The translations under genes were made by a program, and so were the position numbers. Shown one piece after another: positions 36,894-46,667 of a stretch of 64,000 nt of DNA (position 1 is its first letter; every line of letters starts with the position of its first letter). Under the pieces are notes generated by a model. It was given only the letters and a program-made list of their open reading frames with translations, searched no databases and was not told the DNA's origin. This DNA is from an uncultured Muribaculaceae bacterium. GTDB lineage: Bacteria; Bacteroidota; Bacteroidia; Bacteroidales; Muribaculaceae. The stretch covers positions 55,688 through 119,687 of the forward strand of contig CAJTPK010000008.1 in assembly GCA_910578075.1 (NCBI GenBank), given 5' to 3'.

Positions 36894-39074
36894 TCAATTA
36901 CCCATTTCTGAAATGAATTTGACTCGGACAAGGCGAATCTTGTCCTCTTCATATTCATCACCGAGCTCCTGAATTGCACTTTCAAGGTCATCCTCCTCGC
37001 TCTCCCTGAAATAGTCGATGATATCCTGCTCCTGCTCTTCATCAAGAATCTCGTTAATAAAATAATTGATGTCGATCTTCGTTCCAGCCTCTACTATTGA
37101 CTCAACAACATCAAGTAGTTCTTCAAACTCGAGACCTTTGCTTTCAGCAAGCTCATCAAGATCGATCTTACGGTCGATAGCCTGGATTATAGACACTTTC
37201 AGATTGTTCTCTTTAGGAACGCAACGCACTCTAATATCCTCGGGACGAATAATCTCATTCTCGTCCACATGGCGTTTGATCAATTCAATAAATTCCTTAC
37301 CATATCGCTTTGCTTTCCCCACCCCTACACCGGGAATGCTGACAAGCTCCTCTTCGGTGATGGGATAAGTGGTGGCCATCGCCTCCAGCGATGGATCCTG
37401 GAAAATTACGTATGGGGGCAGATTCTGCGTCCGCGCGATTTTTTTTCTCAGGTCTTTCAAGATAGCGTAGAGTTCGGGGTCGGCTGCGCAAGAGACCCCT
37501 TCTTTCAATGGCAACTCCACGTCTGCATCAGAATAATCAATATCTTCCACGATTTTAAATGAAGTTGGGTTATCGATGAAACTCCTTCCTTTGTCGGTAA
37601 GTTTAAGGCTGCCGTAATTCTCAAGATCACGTGAGAGATAACCACCTATCACGCCCTGTCGAATCAACGTAGAGGCATATTTCTCCCCCTCTTCCTCCAA
37701 AGCACCGAAGGACTCCACCTCTGAATGATGATTTGATTTGATTTCATCGGTCTTTCTGCCGATGAGGATATTTACTATATATTCTTGTTTATGATTCTCA
37801 TTTACGTCTCTGACCGCTTCCAGTGCCGAAAGCAACGCATCTCCCGCCTCTATCTGCTTCTTTGGATTGAGACAGTTATCGCAGTTTCCGCAATTATCTT
37901 CATGAAATTCCTCTCCGAAATAATGAAGAAGAATCCTACGGCGGCATACAGATGATTCAGCATAGTTTGCTGTTTCCCGAAGCAACTGGCGACCGATCTC
38001 TTGTTCGGACGCACTTTTGCTTTGCATCAGTTTATCAAGTTTCTGGAGATCCTTGACACTATAGAATGTCAGACACCTTCCCTCTCCGCCATCTCTTCCG
38101 GCACGACCCGTCTCCTGATAATACCCTTCCAGACTTTTTGGGATATCATAGTGAATCACGAATCTCACATCCGGCTTGTCAATTCCCATTCCGAACGCGA
38201 TTGTGGCGACTATAACATCAACTCTTTCCTCAAGGAAGGCATCCTGATTTTCAGAACGAGTCTGAGGATCCATGCCTGCATGGTATGCGAGAGATGAAAT
38301 ACCGTTGATTTTCAATGTCTCTGCCAATTCCTCTACTTTTTTGCGGCTGAGACAATATATGATACCCGATTCCCCCGGATGACTCTTTATATATCGTATA
38401 ATATCACGGTCAATATCCTTTGTTTTGGGGCGAACCTCATAATAAAGATTTTTACGGTTGAAGCTTGACTTAAACACCTTTGCATTTAGAATGCCGAGAT
38501 TCTTTTGTATGTCATGCTGCACTTTAGGTGTCGCAGTAGCAGTCAAAGCAATTACGGGGAAATTGCCGATTTCAGAAATCAACGGGCGAATCTTACGGTA
38601 TTCAGGACGAAAATCATGTCCCCATTCGGAAATACAATGCGCCTCATCAATGGCAAAAAATGAAATTTCAATTGATTTCAGAAATTCTATATTAGAATCC
38701 TTTGTCAAAGACTCCGGAGCCACATACAGAAGTTTGGTTTTCCCTGACCGTACATCTGCCTTGACTTTCTCCACTCCTGATTTTGTCAGCGAAGAATTGA
38801 GGAAATGAGCAATACCATCATCATCTCCGTAATGTCTTATGGCATCAACCTGATTCTTCATCAAGGCAATAAGTGGAGAGATCACGACTGCCGTACCTCT
38901 CGACATAAGGGCTGGCAACTGGTAGCATAGAGATTTGCCTCCACCGGTAGGCATGAGTACAAAGACATCATCACCGTTGAGAAGACTCTCTATGATGGCC
39001 AGCTGGTCACCTTTGAATTTTTCGAATCCGAAATGATATTTCAGGGCTTCATGAATGTCGGGAGGAGTAGACAT
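36894..39074 (-). CDS. recQ: ATP-dependent DNA helicase RecQ
   Basis: A 726-residue superfamily 2, 3'-5' DNA helicase. Motif I is LMPTGGGKSLCYQLPA, motif II is DEAHCISEWGHDFRPEY, motif III is ALTATAT, and motif VI is QETGRAGRDG. The RecQ zinc site has CRRRILLHYFGE and CGNCDNC. A winged-helix RQC region (about 400-500) and an HRDC domain (about 525-600) follow, then an acidic C-terminal extension of about 110 residues beyond E. coli RecQ. It acts in recombination repair. It is separated from clpX by a strong terminator and has its own -7 box. Confidence 0.96.
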   Translation of the reverse strand: MSTPPDIHEALKYHFGFEKFKGDQLAIIESLLNGDDVFVLMPTGGGKSLCYQLPALMSRGTAVVISPLIALMKNQVDAIRHYGDDDGIAHFLNSSLTKSGVEKVKADVRSGKTKLLYVAPESLTKDSNIEFLKSIEISFFAIDEAHCISEWGHDFRPEYRKIRPLISEIGNFPVIALTATATPKVQHDIQKNLGILNAKVFKSSFNRKNLYYEVRPKTKDIDRDIIRYIKSHPGESGIIYCLSRKKVEELAETLKINGISSLAYHAGMDPQTRSENQDAFLEERVDVIVATIAFGMGIDKPDVRFVIHYDIPKSLEGYYQETGRAGRDGGEGRCLTFYSVKDLQKLDKLMQSKSASEQEIGRQLLRETANYAESSVCRRRILLHYFGEEFHEDNCGNCDNCLNPKKQIEAGDALLSALEAVRDVNENHKQEYIVNILIGRKTDEIKSNHHSEVESFGALEEEGEKYASTLIRQGVIGGYLSRDLENYGSLKLTDKGRSFIDNPTSFKIVEDIDYSDADVELPLKEGVSCAADPELYAILKDLRKKIARTQNLPPYVIFQDPSLEAMATTYPITEEELVSIPGVGVGKAKRYGKEFIELIKRHVDENEIIRPEDIRVRCVPKENNLKVSIIQAIDRKIDLDELAESKGLEFEELLDVVESIVEAGTKIDINYFINEILDEEQEQDIIDYFRESEEDDLESAIQELGDEYEEDKIRLVRVKFISEMGN

Positions 39075-39100
39075 GCGATTTTAATTATTGGTATCTAATA

Positions 39101-39108
39101 CAAAGTTA
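39101..39108 (-). promoter_or_regulatory. Putative -7 element for recQ
   Basis: Minus strand TAACTTTG fits TAnnTTTG, 26 bp before the recQ ATG; no clear -33 TTTG. Confidence 0.45.
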
Positions 39109-39139
39109 AAATTTTTTTTTGAATTTCCATACCACACCG

Positions 39140-39189
39140 AATAAAAAAGTTTCGCGCTGCACTGTAATGCAACGCGAAACTTTTTTATT
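39140..39189. terminator. Strong terminator after clpX
   Basis: A perfect 17-bp stem (39140-39156 with 39173-39189), continued by inner TGCA/TGCA pairing. The A/T-rich base of the stem gives T runs in both directions. Confidence 0.92.
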
Positions 39190-39204
39190 ATCTATCATGA
39201 ACCA

Positions 39205-40452
39205 TCAGTCTGTCAGCCGAGTGCGTTCAAAATGGGCTTTCTCAAGCTGTGATGATGCATATTCAGCATCTACCGTAAATTTCTTCTCTCCGGCAGAAGG
39301 AATCTCATACATGGCATCAACCATAATAGTCTCTACAATTGAGCGGAGACCTCGTGCCCCGAGTTTATATTCAATCGCCTTGTCTGCTATAAGGTTCAAG
39401 GCATCGTCTGTAAACTCCAATTCCACGCCATCCATCTCGAAAAGCTTCTTATATTGACGGGTGATGGCATTTTTAGGCTCAGTCAAGATTCTTAGCAATG
39501 CCTCCTTGTCAAGTGGCTCAAGACTGGTGAGCACCGGAAGTCGACCGATAATCTCGGGAATAAGACCGAAACTCTTCAGATCCTGGGGCATCACATATTT
39601 CATCAGATTCTCACGCTGATGTTTCTTTGAACGTTCGTCATGACCATAGCCTACGACATGTGTGTTAAGGCGAGATGCAATCTTCCGTTCTATGCCATCA
39701 AACGCTCCGCCGCATATGAAGAGTATATTTTTCGTATCGACAGGAATCAGTTTTTGCTCAGGATGTTTACGCCCCCCGTTTGGTGGTACAAGGACAGTGC
39801 TGCCTTCAAGGAGTTTCAGCAGACCTTGCTGCACTCCCTCACCGCTGACATCCCGTGTTATTGACGGATTGTCGCTTTTACGGGCAATCTTGTCAATCTC
39901 ATCTATAAACACAATACCCCGTTGCGCCTTTTCCACATCATAATCGCATGTCTGCAACAGGCGGGTGAGCAAAGATTCTATATCTTCACCCACATATCCG
40001 GCTTCAGTCAGCACCGTAGCGTCAACAATAGTGAAAGGGACATCAAGAAGCCTGGCAATGGTTTTTGCAAGCAATGTCTTACCGGTTCCGGTCGGTCCAA
40101 CGAGTATGATATTGGATTTCTCCACATCGACATCATCGTCTGCCTTGGAATTTATGCGCTTGTAGTGATTGTATACAGCCACGGAAAGATACTTCTTGGC
40201 ATCCTCCTGTCCAATTATATATTGATTGAGAAAATCATGAATCTCCTTCGGTTTCGGGATACTATTCCCACCTTTAGAGCTTTGCTTGCCTGATTCTTTG
40301 CGCTGACGCAACTGCATGTCACGAGCCTCGTCGATAAAACCGATGCAATCAGTGCATAAGTTAAGACCGTCGAGCACCTTTACCACGGGAGTGGCCGTGC
40401 AATCCACATTGCCGCACATCGTGCAGACAAGACCATTTCTTTTTACTGCCAT
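39205..40452 (-). CDS. clpX: ATP-dependent Clp protease ATP-binding subunit ClpX
   Basis: A 415-residue AAA+ unfoldase that feeds substrates to ClpP. It has the N-terminal C4 zinc-binding domain (CTMCGNVDC and LCTDCIGF), Walker A GPTGTGKTLLAK, Walker B IVFIDEIDKI, and conserved GYVGEDIESLLTRLL. The pore and ClpP-docking loops lie in the usual places. It is 44 bp downstream of clpP in the order tig-clpP-clpX, the common bacterial arrangement. Confidence 0.97.
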   Translation of the reverse strand: MAVKRNGLVCTMCGNVDCTATPVVKVLDGLNLCTDCIGFIDEARDMQLRQRKESGKQSSKGGNSIPKPKEIHDFLNQYIIGQEDAKKYLSVAVYNHYKRINSKADDDVDVEKSNIILVGPTGTGKTLLAKTIARLLDVPFTIVDATVLTEAGYVGEDIESLLTRLLQTCDYDVEKAQRGIVFIDEIDKIARKSDNPSITRDVSGEGVQQGLLKLLEGSTVLVPPNGGRKHPEQKLIPVDTKNILFICGGAFDGIERKIASRLNTHVVGYGHDERSKKHQRENLMKYVMPQDLKSFGLIPEIIGRLPVLTSLEPLDKEALLRILTEPKNAITRQYKKLFEMDGVELEFTDDALNLIADKAIEYKLGARGLRSIVETIMVDAMYEIPSAGEKKFTVDAEYASSQLEKAHFERTRLTD

Positions 40453-40496
40453 TATAAATTTTTTATGAGAGGAACCCTAAGATTCCCGAGGCGTTG

Positions 40497-41210
40497 TCAC
40501 TTGGACTCCTTTTTCGGATTCACGAGCACTTTATCGATCATTCCGTATTCCTTTGCTTCCGACGCTATCATCCAGTAATCGCGGTCAGAATCAGCCTCTA
40601 CTTTATCAAATGGCTGACCGGAGTGTTCGGAAATTATCTTGTAAAGCTCCTCCTTCAGTTTGAGGATCTCTCTTGCCGTGATTTCGATATCGGAGGCTTG
40701 TCCCTGAATTCCACCCATCGGCTGATGTATCATGACACGGGAATGAGGCAAAGCAAAACGCTTGCCATGTTCACCTGCCACAAGCAACACTGCAGCCATG
40801 GATGCAGCCATACCGGTACAGATCGTAGATACATCGGAGCTTATATACTGCATTGTATCATATATTCCGAGACCTGCATATACCGATCCGCCGGGAGAGT
40901 TGATGTAAAGAGCGATATCCTTTTCTGGATCAACAGAGTCAAGATACAGCAACTGGGCCTGTATTATATTTGCGCTCTGATCTGAAACCTGCGTGCCAAG
41001 GAAGATAATGCGGTCCATCATCAGACGGGAGAATACATCCATCTGGGTAACATTCAACTGACGCTCCTCCAGGATGTAGGGATTCATATAATCTGATGTG
41101 GGAACCATCACTCCGCCTGCTGTTTTCTCCATATGACGGGCATAGGAATCGAGTGTGTTTGAACTCATTCCAAGATGGTTTACCGCGTAATTTCTAAAAT
41201 CGTTTTTCAT
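40497..41210 (-). CDS. clpP: ATP-dependent Clp protease proteolytic subunit ClpP
   Basis: A 237-residue serine peptidase. The catalytic serine is S137 (GMAASMAAVLL), the histidine H162 (RVMIHQPMGG), and the aspartate lies in DSDRDYWM. The oligomerisation segment YINSPGGSVYAGL is clear. ATG 41210 (MKNDFRNYAV) is chosen; the frame runs on to 41261, but that stretch contains the leader hairpin. An N-terminus about 30 residues longer than E. coli ClpP is normal for Bacteroidota or reflects a propeptide. Confidence 0.96.
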   Translation of the reverse strand: MKNDFRNYAVNHLGMSSNTLDSYARHMEKTAGGVMVPTSDYMNPYILEERQLNVTQMDVFSRLMMDRIIFLGTQVSDQSANIIQAQLLYLDSVDPEKDIALYINSPGGSVYAGLGIYDTMQYISSDVSTICTGMAASMAAVLLVAGEHGKRFALPHSRVMIHQPMGGIQGQASDIEITAREILKLKEELYKIISEHSGQPFDKVEADSDRDYWMIASEAKEYGMIDKVLVNPKKESK

Positions 41211-41226
41211 ATCCTTTAAAATAACA

Positions 41227-41258
41227 TATATCTGCACGAAAAATACCGTGCAGATATA
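41227..41258 (-). promoter_or_regulatory. Hairpin between tig and clpP
   Basis: A perfect 12-bp stem (41227-41238 with 41247-41258) around an 8-nt loop. On the minus strand it is followed by TGTTATTTTAAAGG. A TATATTTG octamer lies just upstream (minus strand 41285-41278), directly after the tig stop, so it is either a tig terminator or part of a clpP leader. Confidence 0.55.
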
Positions 41259-41277
41259 CATTAAACAAATATTGTGC

Positions 41278-41285
41278 CAAATATA
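41278..41285 (-). promoter_or_regulatory. Putative -7 element for clpPX
   Basis: Minus strand TATATTTG fits TAnnTTTG and touches the tig stop codon. No clear -33 TTTG. Confidence 0.4.
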
Positions 41286-42638
41286 TTATGCGTTGCGGAA
41301 GAGGTCATTGAATTCCTCAACATTCACCTCTTTCTCATCAACAGTGACAGAAGCGTGGATTCCATTGAAAAGCTTCATGTCGGTTGTCTGGTTGTAAACC
41401 TGGTTGCGGGCGCGCTCATCCTTGAGTATATCGGCTGCGTAGCGGTCGAGAGTCTCAGCGGGCACGTTGGGCATGCCATATTGTGCGAACTGGCTCTGCG
41501 CCATCATGCGGGCTGTGTTCTTGAGATCCTCTTCGTCAACCTTTATATCAAGCTGCGAAGCGATTGCCTCTTTCTCAAGCTCCCACTCAAGCTCAGGACG
41601 AAGTCTTGTATACTCCTCATCGATATTCTCGTTGTTGAGAGCCTCATTCTGGCTCTTGAGGAATTCCTTAAGAATCTCGTCGGGAAGCTGAAGCTCACCG
41701 ATTGCAGATGCGATCGCATTGCGGGCATCGATTGTGAAACGGTAGTTGGAATCATTGCGCAGACCTGCGGAAATCATATCCTTGAGAGCAGCGCGATATT
41801 CCTCCTCGTTGTGCACATTGTCAGCACCGAATACCATATCGAAGAACTCCTGATTGTGCTCAGCAGGCTTGAGAACGATGATCTCTTTGATCTCAAGATT
41901 GAAATCTCCTTTGTGAGCATCAACGTCGCCCTTGTCGATATTGAGCATTGAAGCCATCTCTGTGGCATTTGCATCGCATGTTGCAGCAGGATTGAATTTA
42001 ACCACATCTCCCACTTTCTTGCCCATGAAGAGCTCACGCTGCTCATCGCTCTTGAAATACTGTGGAGAAACGATTCCATTTTCCACAACCACACCATTCT
42101 CTTTGGGTTGACCATTCTCATCAAGCTCTGTGATAACACCTTTTACGAGAGCTGTGGCATCAACTGTGTCTCCGGGCTCCTGTTTGCCAAAGCGACGTGA
42201 GAACTGCTGATCCTGATTGTCGATCATCTCATCGCTTACCTTGATTGTATAGAATGGAACATGAAGATCCTTGTTAACATGTGTATCAAACTCAGGTGCG
42301 ATACCAACCTTGAATTTTAGTGTGAAGTCAGCGGCATCAATGCTGAATTCCTCATTCTGCTGCGGAACAGGATTGCCGAGCACATGAAGCTTGTTTTCCT
42401 TGATATAATCGAAAACGGCATTGCCTACCTCTTTGTTGATAATATCATATTTAACGGCTGCACCGTATTTTTTCTGTATGAGACCAGCGGGAACGTGTCC
42501 TGGACGGAAGCCGGGCTCCGCATGGTTCTTGCCGATTTCCTTAAGCTGTTTCTTAACTTTGTCGGCATAATCCTTTTCTTCGAGTGTGACGGTGATCTCA
42601 CCATTCACATCGTCGATCTTGGCATAATCTATTTTCAT
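41286..42638 (-). CDS. tig: Trigger factor
   Basis: A 450-residue ribosome-associated chaperone. The ribosome-binding signature GFRPGHVPAGLIQKKYG is at about residues 43-59. A PPIase-like middle domain (VDATALVKGVITELDENG region) and a helical C-terminal chaperone domain follow. It binds nascent chains near L23 at the tunnel exit. The gene has its own full promoter and sits upstream of clpP-clpX. Confidence 0.95.
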   Translation of the reverse strand: MKIDYAKIDDVNGEITVTLEEKDYADKVKKQLKEIGKNHAEPGFRPGHVPAGLIQKKYGAAVKYDIINKEVGNAVFDYIKENKLHVLGNPVPQQNEEFSIDAADFTLKFKVGIAPEFDTHVNKDLHVPFYTIKVSDEMIDNQDQQFSRRFGKQEPGDTVDATALVKGVITELDENGQPKENGVVVENGIVSPQYFKSDEQRELFMGKKVGDVVKFNPAATCDANATEMASMLNIDKGDVDAHKGDFNLEIKEIIVLKPAEHNQEFFDMVFGADNVHNEEEYRAALKDMISAGLRNDSNYRFTIDARNAIASAIGELQLPDEILKEFLKSQNEALNNENIDEEYTRLRPELEWELEKEAIASQLDIKVDEEDLKNTARMMAQSQFAQYGMPNVPAETLDRYAADILKDERARNQVYNQTTDMKLFNGIHASVTVDEKEVNVEEFNDLFRNA

Positions 42639-42677
42639 TTCCTATATATGTATATGATTTATTTTTATTTCCGGTTG

Positions 42678-42709
42678 CAAAATTATAAAAATTAATATTG
42701 CTATCCAAA
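42678..42709 (-). promoter_or_regulatory. tig promoter
   Basis: Minus strand TTTG (42709-42706), 20 bp, TAATTTTG (42685-42678). A full Bacteroidota promoter, placed exactly between the frame-corrected stop of the M18 peptidase (42712) and tig. Confidence 0.72.
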
Positions 42710-42711
42710 TT

Positions 42712-44012
42712 TCATTTGAAGAACTGTCTGAACACCTTGACGGCATCGAGATGGTCGGAGACTCCGGCTGTCTCTCTTGCCGAATGCATCGCCCAGATTG
42801 CATTACCCATATCCACACCGCGAATATCAAACTGGGATGATGAGATATTGCCAGCGTAGACCCACCGGCAACATCCGCATGATTGACAAAATACTGACAA
42901 TTCACGCCTGACTCCCTGCATAATTCGCCAAATACAGCAGCACCTTGCGCATCAGTCATATATTTGCAGTTAGCATTGATCTTAACGACAGGACCACCGC
43001 CTATAACCGGATGATTAGTCGGATCATACTTCTCATTATAGTTGGGATGCCAAGCATGGGCATCATCGGCAGAGATCATGAACGAATTGGCCACTGCCAT
43101 GTAGGTATTCTGGCTGTCATCTCCCTCAAGAATACGGACGATCCTGTCCATCGCGTCTCTGAGCACCGGGGATGCCGCACCCTGTTTGGTTCCGGATCCG
43201 GTTTCCTCATTGTCAAATATTGCGAGCACGCGTGTCGCCGATGTCTTTTCTGTCGATGCCAGAAGAGCCTCAAGTCCGGCGAAGGCCATGGAAAGGTCAT
43301 CGATCCTCGCAGACTGGAAATATTCTCCGGAAACGCCCACAACGGAAGCCGCTTCCAAAGGATAGAGACAAAGCTCATATTCGAGAATGTCTTCCGCCTG
43401 TATGCCGAGATGTTCTGCGATCAGGCTTTTAACAACTCCGCCATTTTTCTTGAAATAAGCTATTTTATCTTCAGAAAAATAACCGACAACCGGTTTCATG
43501 TCTTTCTGCACTGACAATGGATTGCCCTCATTAACACCTCTGTTGAAATGTATGGCGAGGTGCGGGATTGTAGCAACAGCTCGCTTTAGATCCACAAGCA
43601 CTGAACGGGGATGAAGTGCATCCTCACCTCTGAGCATCACACGACCTGATATAGAGAGCGGACGGTCGAACCATGTGTATAATATTCCACCGCCGTATTT
43701 CTCAACATTGAGTGAAACCACTCCCCCGTCTCCATATATCTCTGCATTTGGCTTGATTTTGAAACATGGGCTATCGCTATGTGCTGAAATTACCCTGAAA
43801 CCATCATGCTTGATATCACCTTCACCTATTACAAAAGCGAAAACAGCACTGTCATTTTTCTTGAGATAATATCTGCCTCCTTTACGGATATCCCACATCT
43901 CCTCCTGACGGAGCTCCTGAAAACCTGCATTTTTAAGTTCCCTTTCCATGACTGATACAGCCATGAAATTGCATGTGCTCTCGTCAAGCCAGCTTAATAG
44001 TTTATTTATCAT
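42712..44012 (-). pseudogene. M18-family aminopeptidase with a one-base frameshift near the 3' end
   Basis: An M18 (aspartyl aminopeptidase-like) metallopeptidase that removes acidic N-terminal residues. Motifs: ISAHSDSPCFKIKP (metal His), FDNEETGSGTKQGA (catalytic Glu pair), DDAHAWHPNYNEKYD and NHADVAGGSTL. After GGSTL the frame breaks: the expected GNISSSQFDIRGVDMGNA... continues in the other frame and stops at 42712. One base appears to be missing in a minus-strand G run at 42851-42852 (GG where GGG is expected). Without correction the protein gets an unrelated tail and ends at 42642, only 3 bp from tig and across the tig promoter. Corrected length is about 433 residues, the family norm. 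The missing C-terminal active-site segment would probably inactivate the enzyme if the break is real. Confidence 0.85.
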
Positions 44013-44015
44013 ATT

Positions 44016-44528
44016 TCAATCTTTATATCTGATATTATTGAGAGCCCTCATCACGTTGCATAGTGTCTGAGACCAATATGACTCGAAATTCTCCTTGCAT
44101 TCCCTGAAAGCTCCGGCAGCGTTATCTCCTTCCGAATCCTTCACAACCGAAATAAAATTATACAATGGCTGAAAGATATCCGCAAGTGATTCTGAAATGG
44201 ACGCAGCCACAGGAGTGTCGCTATATTTCATATCCTCTTCAAATGTCTCGAGAAATACATCATCCTCTCCCATTACAACCTCTACATTCCGTCGAATGCT
44301 GTCGTAATAATCCTCGTCAACATATGTGGGAAAATATTCAAATTCAGCTCCACCCGTCTCCTCTATATCAAGACCGGAAAACTCCAGATACAAACGCGGA
44401 AGGAAATCGAGAATCTCCTTTACAAAATCCTCCCGTTCGCTGTCCCTGCAATTTTCAAGTGACACGCAGTAGTTGGCTGCGAGTGCGGTGACGGACATAA
44501 GGCGCGAACGCAATTCATCATCTTTCAT
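44016..44528 (-). CDS. DUF5063 domain-containing protein
   Basis: A 170-residue acidic, helical, cytoplasmic protein typical of the DUF5063 family of Bacteroidota; no signal peptide or membrane segment. Features include LPRLYLEFSGLDIEE and a repeated Asp/Glu-rich pattern with YFPTYVDEDYYDSIR. Role unknown. It overlaps the end of nadD by 11 bp and lies 3 bp before the M18 peptidase, so it is translated within the yicC-gmk-nadD operon. Confidence 0.75.
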   Translation of the reverse strand: MKDDELRSRLMSVTALAANYCVSLENCRDSEREDFVKEILDFLPRLYLEFSGLDIEETGGAEFEYFPTYVDEDYYDSIRRNVEVVMGEDDVFLETFEEDMKYSDTPVAASISESLADIFQPLYNFISVVKDSEGDNAAGAFRECKENFESYWSQTLCNVMRALNNIRYKD

Positions 44529-45096
44529 ATAATCTATTTTTCTTTATATATTCGAAAACTTCCGGAGGCAGGAAAAAGTTGAGATTTTTCCCTTCTTTAA
44601 CTGATTCCCTAATAAATGATGACGAAATCAGAGCCTGTGGAGCCTCCTCCATCAGCGAGACAGACGCAGGGAGACAATCTTTATCAACGGCATATCCGGG
44701 ACGCGGATAAATAAGAATCTTGAATTCATCAATTATTCTGTCATAATCCCTCCATTCCTCGAAATTTATCCAATTATCCGAACCTATGACCAGAATAAAT
44801 TCATCATCAGGATATGACCGCGCAAGAGAAGTAAGTGTCCGATAAGTGTATGACGGCAATGGCATTCCGAATTCGAAATCTGACACACGGACATTAGCGC
44901 ACTTTCTTGCAACCATTGCTGCCATGGCAAGCCGGTTATCATCCGGCGCAGGAAGACTGCCCTCCTTTAGAGGATTCAACGGACTGACGATAAGCCACAC
45001 CTCGTCAAGCCCCACCCATTGGGCCGCGTAATTGGCAATCATGGCATGCCCGCTGTGGATAGGATCAAAACTTCCGCTGAATATGCCGATCCTCAT
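44518..45096 (-). CDS. nadD: Nicotinate-nucleotide adenylyltransferase
   Basis: A 192-residue enzyme that adenylates nicotinate mononucleotide to deamido-NAD in NAD synthesis. The nucleotidyltransferase motif GSFDPIHSGH is at residues 8-17; the second motif SSSFIRESVKEG lies near the C-terminus; LIVSPLNPLK and IGSDNW are also conserved. Start and gmk stop overlap by one base (TGATG). Confidence 0.95.
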   Translation of the reverse strand: MRIGIFSGSFDPIHSGHAMIANYAAQWVGLDEVWLIVSPLNPLKEGSLPAPDDNRLAMAAMVARKCANVRVSDFEFGMPLPSYTYRTLTSLARSYPDDEFILVIGSDNWINFEEWRDYDRIIDEFKILIYPRPGYAVDKDCLPASVSLMEEAPQALISSSFIRESVKEGKNLNFFLPPEVFEYIKKNRLYER

Positions 45097-45665
45097 CAGT
45101 CAATGAATTCCTTTATTAGTGATTCCACCTCTTGAGACGCAGTATCAAGGTTATCGTTCACCACACGTTTGTCAAAACCATCGGAAAAACTCATCTCATA
45201 TTCTGCCTTTGAAAGACGTTTGGTGATAGACTCTTCTGAATCTGTGGATCTTGCACGCAGACGTCGTTCAAGCTCTTCTAACGAAGGGGGCAATATAAAT
45301 ATTGAGATTGCATCGGCACCATAACGCTTCTTCACATTAAGGGCACCTTTGACATCGATATCCATTATGAGGTTGTATCCGGCTCCTGTGACTCGCTCCA
45401 CTTCAGAAACCAGTGTGCCGTAACATGTGCCTTGATAAACCTCTTCCCACTCTACAAACTCGTCATTATCCACTTTTAGCTTGAATTCCTCGGGAGTGAG
45501 AAAATAATATTCGCATCCGTGTTTCTCGGCACCTCGCGGCAACCGGCTTGTGGCGGAAACAGAAAATCCAAGTTTAAGATCCGGCTTTTCCATCAAACGT
45601 GCGATGATGGTAGACTTACCTGTTCCGGATGGGGCTGAGAGTATGATGATTTTTCCTTTCTTCAT
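45096..45665 (-). CDS. gmk: Guanylate kinase
   Basis: A 189-residue kinase that phosphorylates GMP to GDP. The P-loop SAPSGTGKST is at about 10-19. GMP-binding residues lie in SATSRLPRGAEKHGCEYYF, and the DIDVKGALNVKK segment is conserved. It lies 6 bp after yicC, a pairing common in bacteria. Confidence 0.97.
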   Translation of the reverse strand: MKKGKIIILSAPSGTGKSTIIARLMEKPDLKLGFSVSATSRLPRGAEKHGCEYYFLTPEEFKLKVDNDEFVEWEEVYQGTCYGTLVSEVERVTGAGYNLIMDIDVKGALNVKKRYGADAISIFILPPSLEELERRLRARSTDSEESITKRLSKAEYEMSFSDGFDKRVVNDNLDTASQEVESLIKEFID

Positions 45666-45671
45666 GATATG

Positions 45672-46556
45672 TCAAAGCACATTGAGAACCTGTTCCTTTA
45701 TTTGTTCAAGATGATCTTTCATCCGGACCACAATCTTCTGCATTTCCGCATGATTTGACTTCGAACCGAGAGTGTTTATCTCTCGTCCCATCTCCTGGGC
45801 TATGAAGCCAAGCTTCTTTCCCTGCCCCTCCTTTGGACACTCATCACCACCGAGAGTCTCCACAAAATAATTAAGATGTGCTCTGAGGCGAAGCTTCTCC
45901 TCGTTGATATCAAGCTTCTCGATATAGAATATCATCTCCTGCTCAAGGCGTCCGGCATCGTATTCGATCGAAGACAAACGCGAAAGCTGCTCTTCCAGAC
46001 GCGACTTGATCTTTGGAACACGCTCCTGCTCATAAGGGGTAACCTGTTCAAGAAGTTGTCCGATGGCTTCTATCTTGGAAATAAAGAAATCATATAGTTT
46101 CTTTCCCTCCTGCATACGGAATTCACGGAGATGCTCCACAGCCTGGCGAGTAGCTTCGGCAAGAGCAACCCGATCCTCCTCATCAGCGGATGTCGTTTCT
46201 GTTTTCATTGAATCCGGCATACGCATGAGCAACGAATACCAATCCGTCGGTTCCGGCAGGTTTAACTCCGCGGCAAGTGCCTCAAACTGCTTTTTATAGA
46301 CAGCAAGGACCGGTGTATTCACCGAAGCTGTAGCCTCTGTGGAAAGATTATCTACAGAGACTGTCATCTCCACTTTTCCACGTTCAAGAGCACCCGCCAC
46401 ATAATTGCGCGTTTCTATCTCATATTCGCGAAAAAAACCGGGAATTCTTGTTGAAATATCAAACTGCTTGCTATTAAGCGATTTCAACTCCACTGTGATT
46501 TTCTTCGAGGAGGAGGATGAGCATCCCCGGCCAAAGCCGGTCATTGACTGTATCAT
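45672..46556 (-). CDS. yicC: YicC/YloC family endoribonuclease
   Basis: A 294-residue protein with the family opening MIQSMTGFGRG, the conserved NSKQFDISTRIPGFFREYE and the closing EMGREINTLGSKSNHAEM. Members act as endoribonucleases in RNA turnover. It leads the operon yicC-gmk-nadD-DUF5063-M18 peptidase. The promoter at 46637-46667 gives a leader of about 75 nt. Confidence 0.93.
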   Translation of the reverse strand: MIQSMTGFGRGCSSSSSKKITVELKSLNSKQFDISTRIPGFFREYEIETRNYVAGALERGKVEMTVSVDNLSTEATASVNTPVLAVYKKQFEALAAELNLPEPTDWYSLLMRMPDSMKTETTSADEEDRVALAEATRQAVEHLREFRMQEGKKLYDFFISKIEAIGQLLEQVTPYEQERVPKIKSRLEEQLSRLSSIEYDAGRLEQEMIFYIEKLDINEEKLRLRAHLNYFVETLGGDECPKEGQGKKLGFIAQEMGREINTLGSKSNHAEMQKIVVRMKDHLEQIKEQVLNVL

Positions 46557-46636
46557 AAATAATTGTCAGGTTTTTACTAAGAGTCCGTCTCTTAAAAATT
46601 CAGCGGTAGGGACGCACTCTACAGGTTCATCACCTA

Positions 46637-46667
46637 CAAATTTACATTTTTATTCTCAATTATCAAA
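46637..46667 (-). promoter_or_regulatory. yicC operon promoter
   Basis: Minus strand TTTG (46667-46664), 19 bp, TAAATTTG (46644-46637). A full match; its -33 box touches the stop codon of the upstream DUF3943 gene. Confidence 0.7.
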
